This document shows, in pieces, positions 54,691-63,439 of a stretch of DNA of 64,000 nucleotides. How positions within the stretch are numbered: position 1 is the first letter of the stretch; each line of letters opens with the position of its first letter. The notes under the pieces were generated by a model. That model did no database searches, was not told the origin of the DNA, and was given only the letters and a program-made list of their open reading frames with translations. Source of the stretch: Cervus elaphus (Eukaryota; Chordata; Mammalia; Artiodactyla; Cervidae); the NCBI RefSeq assembly GCF_910594005.1, contig NC_057819.1:125585669-125649668 (forward strand). Reading direction: 5' to 3'. The position numbers and the translations under genes are program-made.

Positions 54691-56070
54691 TGGTTAAATT
54701 TAATGAGACAGCGGAACTCCCATATTTCAGAAGACAGTGAGGACAGTGTCATCATGACCTTGAGGAAAGGAAAGCGACCTTAAACAAGACATCAATCATA
54801 AGGTTGGGAGGCGGATTTAACTACAGAAAACAAAGAGTCTGTGATTTAGCAAGAATTCCACACAAGTGAAAAGACAGGCCATAAAAGGGGGACTTTTTTT
54901 TCCCATACATATGACTAACAAGGGTTAGTATCCAGCATATGTAAATAACTCTGATGAAGCAACTAGAGAACTTTATTATGCTCCTCATAGAAGCAGAATC
55001 CGATGGTTAAGACCTAAGAAAAGGTGCTCAAGTTCGTCACTTATCAGAAAGAGCAGATTAAAATCACAAGAAACCGCCACACGTCCACCAGAATGACTAA
55101 AGTTTTGAAGTCTGATGATGCGGAGGATGGCGAGAACAACAAGCAATGAGAACAATGGCGTGTAAATCACGTTGGCCACTTTGGGGAAGGCTCAGGAGGG
55201 TCTAGTGAGGAGATAAGGATCGCAGCCTCAGCATCCTCCCCAGGCGTGTGTCCAACAGAAATGCGCACACTTGTGCCCCAAGCAACACCAGGGTGAACGT
55301 GCCTGCTCACAGCAGGGCTGTCTGGAAACCACGGCTGAAAAGAGCCCAAGGTCCCCAAACAGTAGAGTGGAGGAATCAACCATGGCACGCAGTGGAAAAA
55401 CCACACAGCCGTGGCAAGAATGAGCTACAGCTGTGACTCGGATGAATCTGAGAGCTGGAGAATCAAAAAAGGAGACAGGCAGACAAAGGCACGCAGGCAC
55501 GCTCAGTGGCTCAGTCGTGTCCAACTCTGTGTGACCCCATGGACTGTAGCCCACCGGGCTCCTCTGTCCATGGGGATTCTCCAGGCAAGAATACTGGAGT
55601 GGGTTGCCATGCCCTCCTCCAGGCGATCTTCCCAACCCAGGGATCAAACCCAGGTCTCCCGTATTACAGGCAGATTCTGTACCATCTGAGCCACTAGGGA
55701 AGCCCAAGAATATGGGAGTGGGTAGCCTATCCCTTCTCCAGGGATATAAAGGCATTCATTACCCAAAATTCACAGCAAATCCAAAAGCTAGCAGCACTAG
55801 TTATTAACTAAGGAAATAGGGCGATGGCAGAACGATAGAGCAAAGCAGGTAATGAGCATGAAAGACAGGCTGCAGCCTAACTTCTGGCAGAGGGAACGGG
55901 TTGTGCATAGCAAGGAAGCTTCTGGAATCCTGGCTATGTTCTATTTCTTGATCTGAGTGGCAATGATATGAGAGATTATACATATAAATATGTATATGAG
56001 AGGTTATTTATATGTAAAACTGTGCATATATGCTTTGTACACTTTTCTGTATTAGGTCATGTGGGTAGCT
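54690..56070 (+). mobile_element. Old L1 LINE 3' region, interrupted by Bov-tA
   Basis: Diverged L1M-type sequence in sense orientation: agcagattaaaatcacaaga, ccaccagaatgactaaag, and later tctatttcttgatctgagtg typical of L1 3' ends. The frame is destroyed by many stops. The Bov-tA at 55500 lies inside it. It ends in an AT-rich stretch around 55975-56060. Confidence 0.7.
55500..55746 (-). mobile_element. Bov-tA SINE with partial second unit
   Basis: Antisense Bov-tA (gctcagtcgtgtccaactct to gagccactagggaagccc) followed by an extra 40-base piece starting caagaatatgggagtggg. The extra piece is a truncated second body unit joined at the tRNA-like head, a structure repeated at 1670 and 27173. Confidence 0.93.
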
Positions 56071-57670
56071 CCTTATTTTTTCAAAAACACAAGTGTATCT
56101 GAGCACCCACTGTGGGCACTGGGATTCCTCACACAGACTTGCACCCAGCCCTGTTCCTAGCGCTCATGGTCCAGGAGTTCGTGGAATGAGGATGCAAGTC
56201 CTATGGTTTCCCCTTGGCCAGTAGAGCACAGGGTCTCCCAGCTACATAACCTCAAGCTCACTGTGGGCTGTCGGCTGAGCCCGCTTGCTGACTGGTAGGG
56301 TGCAGCCTCCCATGGCTCCCATCCTCTCCTGGCCCCCCACCCTGTTCGGAAATGCAGAGACAGCCCTGAAGGGGACCCCTCCGATGCATGTCACATTTCC
56401 TTCCCCAGTGGGGGAGGCACAGGTCTTGAACTGGCTCCTCCCACCCCCCTACCCTCCCTCCCAAGAGCAAACATGCCACCGCCCCCACCCCCCCCCCCGC
56501 AGTCTTCAGAGATGATGGTACAAACAGCCTTCCCTCGACTCCCAGGCTGTGGAGCTGGACCCAGGCCAGCGCCCTATGGATCCTGCAGGCTCAGGGCCAA
56601 GGGGATGCGATGGGAAGGACATCTCCCCAACCTGTTTACAGGCCCCAGCCGCTATCTCCAGCTCCAATCTGCGGCCTCCCTTTATCTCAGCGGGGCCAGC
56701 CCCGGGTTCCCAGCAGCGGCCTCCCCACTGCTCACTTCCTGCCAGCGGCCCAGCGTTACAGGAATATGCACATTGAACTTGGCTCACGTGCATGTGTGTG
56801 TGTGTGTGTGTGTGTGAGTGTGTGTGCACAAGTGTGCGCCCACACCCTAGAGCCTGTCCCTGGAGGGGAGCCAGGGGGCCTGGGGGTGCCTCAAGAGGCA
56901 GCCACCCCAGGACTCATATCTCACTCCTCTGAAAACCTGCCCACCATCCTCACCCTGCTCACGGGACAGACACCTCCAGAGGGCCAGGAAGGGGCTACCT
57001 CAGAGACCCCCAGCTTTCCCCAGCATGTGTTCCTCACCCACTCCTGCCTCCTCCTGCACAGGGGCCCTGCGGCCCTCCACCATCTGAGCTCCCGACAGGG
57101 CTCCCTGCCTCCCACGACAGTGTCCATATTGCATGGGGGTCCCCGGGGTCGGGAAGTTGGGCCACTGTCCCCCTCATCATCCATTCAACTGAAATCATGG
57201 AGTACTGCGGGGCTGCTACTGGTCTGGGCACACGGGACGCCTCGAAGGTCAAGAGTGTCCTGGTCTCTCCCCAAACCTGCTGGCAGTGAGAAGGGACCCT
57301 ACTGACACCCCAGAGGACAGCCACCTCCCTTCCCTGCTGGAAGGGGGTCAGGGAGCTTCCCAGAAGGAGCGTCTCAGCTGAGACAAGAAAACAGAGAAGG
57401 TGGTAACCAGAGACACGTGCCACTGGCTGGGGGGCGGGGGGTGGTTTCCGGGCAGAAGGCATGCAGGTGCAAAGATCTCGGGGTGAGAGTGAGGCCAGTG
57501 CATTCGGGGAATCAGAAAGGGCTGCAGCAGTATGAGGGAGACAGCTGTGAGGATGCGGGGCGGGGAGGGGGGCTGCGGGGGGGTGCTGGGGGGGCGGTGC
57601 GGGCTGCATCCCGGGGGTGGGGGCAGGGGCAGGAGCCCAATGTGGCCTGACCTAGGGCAGTGGATGTGGG
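56070..57670. other. Unique GC-rich intergenic sequence
   Basis: No gene recognised. A poly-C patch at 56474-56499 and a TG microsatellite are the only simple features. The frame open over 56610-57305 spans the TG repeat and shows no family motif. Confidence 0.5.
56792..56826. repeat. TG microsatellite
   Basis: An uninterrupted tgtgtg run near 56795-56815 continues as gagtgtgtgtgc. It is likely polymorphic. Confidence 0.9.
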
Positions 57671-57732
57671 GTGGGCATCCAGTGCCCACCTGGACCCCAG
57701 GGTGGGCATCCAGTGCCCACCTGGACCCCAGG
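57671..57732. repeat. 31-bp tandem duplication, two exact copies
   Basis: The unit beginning gtgggcatccagtgcccacc occurs at 57671-57701 and again at 57702-57732 without mismatch. Each unit contains an inverted pair (gtgggca...tgcccac), giving hairpin potential. Confidence 0.95.
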
Positions 57733-57904
57733 CCTCCAGGTTCACAGTTGGGGAGGGGGCTGAGGAGGAGAAAAGGGAATCAGCCCAGTGACCTGGGGTG
57801 CTGGGGAGGGATGAGCAATGCTGGCTGCGCCAGGGGCTTCTGGCTTCTCATCCTAGTCTGGGAGCTGTGGACTGTCTTCAGCTTACCAACAGGGTGACTG
57901 GATC

Positions 57905-57978
57905 TCACACACTCCAGGGACACACACACATACACATGGACACAGACAGACATATGTATACACACGGGCATATACAAA
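57905..57978. repeat. CA-rich microsatellite left of a Bov-tA
   Basis: cacacaca and acatac words, interrupted. With the tract at 58175-58210 it flanks a Bov-tA, suggesting the SINE inserted into a CA repeat. Confidence 0.75.
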
Positions 57979-57980
57979 CG

Positions 57981-58174
57981 TGCGTGCTAAGTTGCTTCAG
58001 TCGTGTCCGAGTCTTTGAGACCCTATGGACTCTAGCCTGCCAGGATTCTCCAGGCAAGAATACTGGAGTGGGTTGCCATGCCGTCCTCCAGGGGATCTTC
58101 CAGACCCAGGGATCAAATCCTGTCTCTAACAGTGGCAGGTAGGTTCTTCACCACTAGCGCCACCTGGGATGCCC
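57981..58174 (-). mobile_element. Bov-tA SINE
   Basis: Ruminant SINE in antisense orientation: cagtcgtgtccgagtcttt at the left, tRNA-Glu-like head (ccactagcgccacctggg) at the right. An internal stretch around tctagcctgccaggattctc lacks the usual ctcctctgtccatggg segment. Confidence 0.93.
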
Positions 58175-58212
58175 ATACACACACACACACCCACACACAA
58201 ACATACACACTT
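58175..58212. repeat. CA microsatellite right of a Bov-tA
   Basis: atacacacacacacaccc followed by further CA units. Right-hand part of the tract split by the SINE at 57981-58174. Confidence 0.75.
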
Positions 58213-58217
58213 ACGGA

Positions 58218-58771
58218 CAGGCACACCTTGTTTCATTGAGCTTCGAAGATATTGCTTTTTCTTTTCCTTTTTTTTAACAAATTGAAGGTTTGCAGCAACC
58301 CTGCACCAAGCAAGTCTACCAGCACCATGGTTCCAAAAGCACATGCTCACTTTGTGTCTCAGCGTCACATTTGGGTAATTCTCGAAATGTTTCAAATCGT
58401 CCACCAACAAAAATATTACAACTCACTGGGACTTCCCCGGCAGTCCAGTGGTTAATTAAGACTCCGAACTTCTACAGGTTCAATCCCTGATCGGAAACTA
58501 AGATCCCGCATGATGTGCAGCCAAAAAAAAAAAAAAAATGACAACTCATTGAAGGTTCAGATGATGGTTAGCAATTTCAGCAATAAAATATTTTTTATTA
58601 AGGTATGTACATTTTTTTAGACATAATGCTATTGCATGCTTAAAAGCCTACAGCATAGTGTAAGCATAACTTACGTGCATTGGGAAACCAAAAAATTCAC
58701 GTAACATGCTTTGCGATACTTAATTGCAGTGGTCTGGAAGCAAACCAGCAATATCTCTTGAGGCGTGCTTA
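58218..58771 (+). mobile_element. Tigger1-like (pogo/TcMar) DNA transposon, internally deleted
   Basis: Both ends of a Tigger1-type element are present. The left end starts with caggcacaccttg and continues acaaattgaaggtttgcagc. The right end reads gacataatgctattgc and finishes caatatctcttgaggcgtgc. The whole transposase region is missing, so this is a MITE-like deletion derivative. A CHR-type SINE has inserted at 58429. Confidence 0.85.
58429..58540 (+). mobile_element. CHR-type tRNA-derived SINE inside the Tigger element
   Basis: Starts ggacttccccggcagtccag, ends in a run of about 16 A. Flanked by acaactca direct repeats (58419-58426 and 58541-58548), a normal target-site duplication. Confidence 0.9.
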
Positions 58772-58960
58772 TACACATGCATAACAAATACTAATAGTTA
58801 CATATACCCACAGTATACACACATGTGCACATGTAAGCACACAGTGTGCACATGCCTGGGTGGGCATGCCAACATGCACACACATACAAACATACACATA
58901 TGCACATACATACGTAGACACATTCACACACATGCATGTGCCTACACAACTCCCTGAGAC
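58772..58960. repeat. CA/CATA-rich simple sequence
   Basis: Degenerate alternating purine-pyrimidine tract built of cacaca, catac and tgcaca words, densest at 58816-58945. Confidence 0.75.
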
Positions 58961-58974
58961 CAAGTCTTGGTCAC

Positions 58975-59220
58975 AGGGTCTCTGAAGCGCCAATACTTTG
59001 GCCACCTGATGCGAAGACCTGACTCACTGGAAAAGACCCTGAGGCTGGGAAAGATTGAGGGCAAGAGGAGAAGGGGGAGACAGAGGACGAGATGGTTGGA
59101 TGGCATCACCGACTCAATGGACACGAGTTTGAGCAAACTCTGGGAGATGGTGAAGGACAGGGAAGCCTGGCATGCTGCAGTCCACGGGGTTGCAAAGAGT
59201 CGGACATGACTGAACAACCC
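58975..59220 (+). mobile_element. BovB (RTE-clade LINE) 3' end with RT C-terminal coding remnant
   Basis: 3' terminus of the ruminant LINE BovB in sense orientation. The frame over 58967-59209 is open and translates to the C-terminal tail of the BovB reverse transcriptase protein: YFGHLMRRPDSLEK, then GRQRTRWLDGITDS, then REAWHAAVHGVAKSRT. It is 5' truncated, so not mobile. It ends in agagtcggacatgactgaac, the BovB terminus that also forms the body of Bov-A SINEs. Confidence 0.93.
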
Positions 59221-59224
59221 AACA

Positions 59225-60020
59225 ACAGCAAGCCCCCATGATGAGGCCTCAGAAGCAGGCCACGGAGGGCCCCCAGCCTTCTCCCATGATATCCCAAGCT
59301 TCCTGCTCCCTTCACGCTGGAGAAGCCACCACTGGGCAAGAAGGGGGTGGCCCAGGTGCCCTGGGACAAGATAGGCGGTGATAAGCGGCTACCTGGTAGA
59401 AGCAACTTCTGTTGGGGCCAACTTTCCCCAGGAAGAGCCCAGCTTGCTGAGGAAACAGCCCTGCCCTGGGAGAACAAAGGCCCAGTTTGGTGACCAGCTG
59501 TTTCACCTTGGTGGCATTTTCCGGTAGCCCCGAGGCCCCTGCCTAGTCCCTCTCCCCCGGGGTTCCAGTGAGGATTAGCAGGGAGATTGTGGGTGGGAAG
59601 GTTTAAGTGCCTGCAAACAGAATGCCATTCTGTGGCTCTGCCACGGCTGGGAGGTGCTTGGGGATCCAGCTGTTTGCCCCCTTCTCCCTGCCCCCCCTAA
59701 AGCCACCATCGCTGCCCCAGTCCATCCCTTCCTTCCCACACAGGCCTCTACTCCCCACCCCCCCTCCCCCACTTCCCAGCAGAAGGGCTGGAGCCAAGCA
59801 CTGAGATAAGGGGCTTGTTTTCTCAGGGCCCGGAATTCGGTGGAGATTGTGGGTCAGGGCCGCAGGGCACCGAGGGGGGAGCTGGGGAGGGGAGAGTGGG
59901 CCTTTCCTCTAGATGGGTGTCCTTGGGGCCCCAGATCCTACAGGGACTTGTGATTTCTGCCCTTTCAGGATGGCTCTGCAGACACAGGGGAGAGGACTCC
60001 ATCTCCACCCCCACTCCCTT
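59225..60020. other. Unique GC-rich intergenic sequence upstream of THA1
   Basis: About 800 bases without ruminant SINEs or a convincing open frame. C-rich tracts occur at 59690-59770. No gene recognised. Confidence 0.5.
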
Positions 60021-61055
60021 CTCTTGCAGGCCTCAAATGTTCCAGCTGCCTCTGACCACAAGCCTTTGCTGAAGCTGTTCCCTCTGCCTGGAACACTCTC
60101 CCTCTGCCTTTGTCTGATTAACACTTTGCTCTGCCTTCAAAGCTCAGCCAATCACTGCTTCCTCCAGGAAGCCTGCCCTGATGCTTCAGCCAGGCCTGTT
60201 GCAGCTTTTCCCAGAGCCAACAGGCAGCATCCTGTCTGTATCCCAAAGAACTGAACTCCAATGGCAAGCTGCTTTGCTCTCCTCTATCCCCAGACCTGAC
60301 CTGGAGCAGACACGCATGAGAGCTCTGATGAAGGTCAGTGTCAGAGTCCTCTGTGCTGAGGGCTGCCCTGATCAGAGCTGTGGGTGCCTCTTCTGGTCAC
60401 ATTCAGCCCTTAGGGACCGGTATCCTCCCGTGAGGAAGAGACATTTGTGGCCCACACTTGGGGAAGGGGAGCTGCTAGTGGAGCTGGGCGCCCAGAGAGA
60501 GGCCTGTCCTCCCTGGCTGAGGGACGGTCAACCTTGCAGAAGGCCCAGTCCAGGCGGAGACGGGCTGCACCCCACAGCAGCAGCACCAACCCCAGCGCCC
60601 TGGGCTGTGACCAGTAACCACAATAAAACAGCCAACAGTAAGACAGAAAACACTCATCTGTAGCATCTACTACCAGCCAGGCACCAGACTCAGCACAAAA
60701 AAACCCTTAAGTCATCAAATCCTCAAAACAACCCATTTTGCATTTAAGGAGACTGAGGCGCAGAGAGGTTAATTGACTTGTCCTAAACCGCCCACCTGCT
60801 AAGTGAGGACTTGAGTCAGTCAGGGCCCTTCACCACTCCCCACCCCCCACCCTGACACTGGCTCAGGGTGGAGGCAGCCCCCCAGCCAAGGGCAGGGGGG
60901 TACGGAGGAGGGGACTCTTTGTCACCCCCCTAATTCCACCTTCATTATGCCCCCGAAGTCGGATGCTCAGGCTTCGGGATCATCTTTGTATCCCTCTGCC
61001 TGGCACCCAGACAATGCCTGGCACCAAAAAGTTGCTCAATAAATCTGTATTGAAA
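60020..61055 (+). repeat. L2 LINE 3' fragments
   Basis: Fragments of the ancient LINE L2 in sense orientation. The block at 60060-60190 has the typical ttccctctgcctggaac and cttcctccaggaagcctgcc words. The 3' end at about 60985-61055 has a cctggcacc...gctcaataaat ending. The middle is diverged and interrupted by a MIR. Confidence 0.7.
60660..60815 (-). repeat. MIR SINE remnant
   Basis: Antisense MIR, recognised by ggagactgaggcgcagagag followed by gttaattgacttg. It lies inside the L2 fragment region. Confidence 0.75.
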
Positions 61056-61099
61056 AAAGTAGATGATGGGAAGCTACTTTTTTTCGGGGCAACATAGCA

Positions 61100-61290
61100 C
61101 AGTCCAGTTAGAGCTGGACGCTCCCGGCCAGGGGACCTTAGGCACGTTCATTGGCTCTGTGCGTCTCAGTTTCCCCATCTGTAAAATGGGGTGAAAATAA
61201 CACTTGTCAACTGAGAACTCTTGGGAGGCTTAACTGCTTTAACACTTGTAAGGTGTCTGGGACAGTCCTGGACACACAGTAAAAGGCACA
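61100..61290 (+). repeat. MIR SINE remnant
   Basis: Ancient mammalian MIR, sense orientation, recognised by the core followed by tcagtttccccatctgtaaa and a trailing gcttaac...cttgtaagg segment. It lies just upstream of the THA1 promoter. Confidence 0.8.
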
Positions 61291-61403
61291 TGAGCGTCTC
61301 TCTATAAAAACTTGCCTGGCCTTTGTTTCTTCATGAGTAAGCGCAACCTTCCTCTCTCTCCCTCAGCCCAAGTTCGCTCGGAGCCGAACGCGGCGAAAGC
61401 AGA

Positions 61404-61423
61404 ACTACGACTCCCAGGATGCC
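61404..61423 (+). promoter_or_regulatory. ZNF143 (SBS-type) motif, copy 1
   Basis: Reads actacgactcccaggatgcc, a near match to the ZNF143/STAF-THAP11 site (ACTACAA-TCCCA-ATGC). The CpG in the sixth and seventh positions differs from the usual AA. It is the upstream member of a tandem pair 58 bases apart. Confidence 0.85.
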
Positions 61424-61461
61424 TCGGGAGTGTGCTCAGTGTCCGCCGCGACGAAAGCTGA

Positions 61462-61481
61462 ACTACAACTCCCAGCATGCC
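61462..61481 (+). promoter_or_regulatory. ZNF143 (SBS-type) motif, copy 2
   Basis: Reads actacaactcccagcatgcc, an excellent match to the ZNF143/THAP11 consensus. Flanks of both copies also align (gcgaaagc before, cggg after), so a module of about 45 bases was duplicated in tandem. Confidence 0.9.
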
Positions 61482-61591
61482 GCGGGGGACCTCCGGCCAG
61501 GCCAGGTCATTCGCGGCCGAAGTCTGGAAATCCTGCCGCTCCGATCCAGCCGAGGAATATCGGGGCTAGGGGGCCCGGCACTATCCCCGCC

Positions 61592-61793
61592 ATGCTCCGC
61601 AGACTGGCCCGGGCCGCGACCCCGCGGCACCGGGTCTTCTGGGCGCGGAGGTCTGGGAGCCTGGCGGAGGTTCCGACGTACGTGGTGGACCTGCGCAGCG
61701 ACACGGTGACCAAGCCCGGGCCGGCCATGAGGCGCGCCATGGCCGAGGCCGTCGTGGGGGACGACGACTACGGCGAGGACCCCACCGTCCGCG
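61592..61793 (+). CDS. THA1: THA1 exon 1 coding part: L-threonine aldolase, N-terminus
   Basis: First coding exon of a threonine aldolase, the PLP-dependent enzyme that splits L-threonine or L-allo-threonine into glycine and acetaldehyde. It encodes 67 codons plus one base. Residues 1-22 are Arg-rich, hydrophobic and free of acidic residues, which fits a mitochondrial presequence. Residues 31-42 (VVDLRSDTVTKP) and 56-65 (GDDDYGEDPT) are the two N-terminal signature blocks of the family. The ATG at 61592 is preceded by a CpG-rich leader and followed directly by the presequence-like segment. The exon ends at a consensus donor (gtgagc at 61794) in phase 1. An in-frame ATG at 61430 has no intervening stop, so a longer N-terminus cannot be excluded. 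The reading frame is intact here; in human the orthologue is annotated as a pseudogene. Confidence 0.93.
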
Positions 61794-63355
61794 GTGAGCC
61801 CGGCGTGCAGGCCGGAGCCGGGGGTCCTCGCGGCGACCCCAGGGCGCTGTCCGTGGTGCTGGTGGGAGCGGAGGCCCGGGGTTCGGGGTGGCGGCTCAGC
61901 TGCAGGCCGTTCATTGCGCTCGGTTCCCTTGCAGCTCAGTCTGACACATCACTAGAGAACCTGTTAGAAATGCAGAGTCTCGGGTCCCACACCGGACCTT
62001 CGGAGCCAGAATCTGCAAGTTAACAGGATCGCCGGGTGATTTGTGGGCTCACTGAAGTGCAGCCCCATGACACGATGAGAACGGGTGTTATCTCATCTTG
62101 CAGAGGAAGGCTTTGAGAAGCTAAGCCAGGTGCTCAAAAGCAGGACTCGAATTCAGGTCTTCTCACTCTGGAACCCTTGGCTATTGTCCTGCACCCACCA
62201 CCTTCCCACATGAAGACAACAGAAAACCCATCTAGAAAAGGGTTTCTCCACAGGCTGCTCCTCCAGAGGAGTGAGTTCTAGAAACCTCGAAAGTGTTTTC
62301 AAGATGGTTGAAAGTTGCTGCCACCCACCCTGGTTTGAGGGTTGTTGCCATGGGGAACCTTTACTATTGCTGGGGTGTGTACAAACCATCAGCTGTGCCA
62401 GGGGCAAGTCGTGGGGTCGTGAATTTAGCCCTGAGGGCCTGGATGTGGGGTCAGGTCATGATGGGGCTGATCAAGCATCCAGCAGACACCCACTGTTGGC
62501 CTGGAACTTCAAAGATGCTGACCCATTGCTCAGCAGGTAGCCTGATGCATAGACGGTCATCCCCACTGGGTGAGGGAGGTGCGGGGTTAAAGCATCCACA
62601 GAGAGTGCCTTGGGGGCCAGGGGTGGGTAGAAGGAGACATGGGACTCACAGGAAAGGGGGACTTTGTGGAGGAACCTCTTCAAAGATGAATGAAATGCTC
62701 CACCCCGAGTCCCGGGCAGGGAAGAGAGTGCTGGCTCACCAGGGCAGAAACATAGTGGTGAGAGAGGTGTTCAGGATATGGATGGGCAATGTGGCTGGAG
62801 CTGGGGTGTAGGACCGCACCCTTGTTCCTGGAGGGGAGGCAGAGGCCCGATCCCATCAGTCTTCAATGTCATGGCAAAGGAAGGGGAGCTTCAGAGCAGG
62901 AGCCGGAAGCCCCGCCCCCTTCCAGCCCCCTAGAGTCTCCTTCTGAGGGCTCCAGTCCTTGTGTTCTGGGAGAGGAAGTCAGCAGAGAAACCACAGGGCC
63001 CCACCTGCAAAGGACTGATGGGAAAGGAAGTCAGACAGGTGTGAGGTCTGGGTGGGACAGGAGGGTTCAAACCACAGAGTTTCATTGGGGGGGGGGGGGG
63101 GGAGAACATGGCCCAGGAGGAGGCGGGGGGGGGGGGCATCAGAGGGTTGACTGAGGGGCCCCTGAACCCAGATGTGCAGCCACCAAGACCGCAGACTGCA
63201 GCTGGAAGACTGGGGCTGGCTCCCGACTAGCCACTCACCACAGCCTTGGGCAAGATGTCCTTATCCGGACAAGGGGCTCAAGGAGTGAGTTAGGAGAGGA
63301 CTTTGAAAAGTGCCATTGTTAATGGAGCCCCAACCCCCATCCCTTCCTGCTTCAG
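61794..63355 (+). other. THA1: THA1 intron 1
   Basis: Intron of 1562 bases between exons 1 and 2, with GT at 61794 and AG at 63354-63355. It is GC-rich and lacks ruminant SINEs. It contains a MIR remnant near 62085-62200 and two long G runs (63087-63101 and 63125-63135) that could form G-quadruplexes or slow polymerase. A string near 62343 resembles half of an RFX X-box. Confidence 0.85.
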
Positions 63356-63439
63356 AGCTGCAGGCCACGGCTGCGGAGCTGCTTGGGGTGGAGCAGACCC
63401 TGTTCGTGCCCACAAACACCATGGCCAACCTCATCTCTG
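63356..63439 (+). CDS. THA1: THA1 exon 2: L-threonine aldolase, PLP-binding region
   Basis: Second coding exon, 84 bases, phase 1 at both ends. It follows a polypyrimidine tract and cag acceptor (63353-63355) and ends at donor gtgagc starting at 63440. Joined to exon 1 it continues the protein from residue 68 (ELQATAAELLG) to residue 95. The segment FVPTNTMANL (residues 84-93) matches the family's PLP-phosphate-binding loop, written FVPSGTMxN in many bacterial and yeast homologues; here the SG pair is TN. The rest of the protein, including the PLP-binding lysine, lies beyond the window. I found no third exon between 63440 and 64000. Confidence 0.92.

Larger units (their letters stand above)
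61300..61591 (+). promoter_or_regulatory. THA1: THA1 promoter and 5' leader, CpG-rich
   Basis: The stretch upstream of the THA1 start codon becomes CpG-dense from about 61375. It holds two ZNF143-type motifs (61404-61423 and 61462-61481). A TATA-like tataaaaa lies at 61303-61310, about 100 bases before the first motif. ZNF143 sites usually sit close to start sites of CpG promoters, so transcription probably begins in the 61400-61560 range (inference). Upstream ATGs at 61419 and 61430 may fall inside or outside the mRNA depending on the true start. Confidence 0.75.

Noticed and set aside
1..61300. Search for SOCS3 coding sequence
   Set aside because: No SH2 or SOCS-box coding block found on either strand; SOCS3 is placed outside the window only by synteny.
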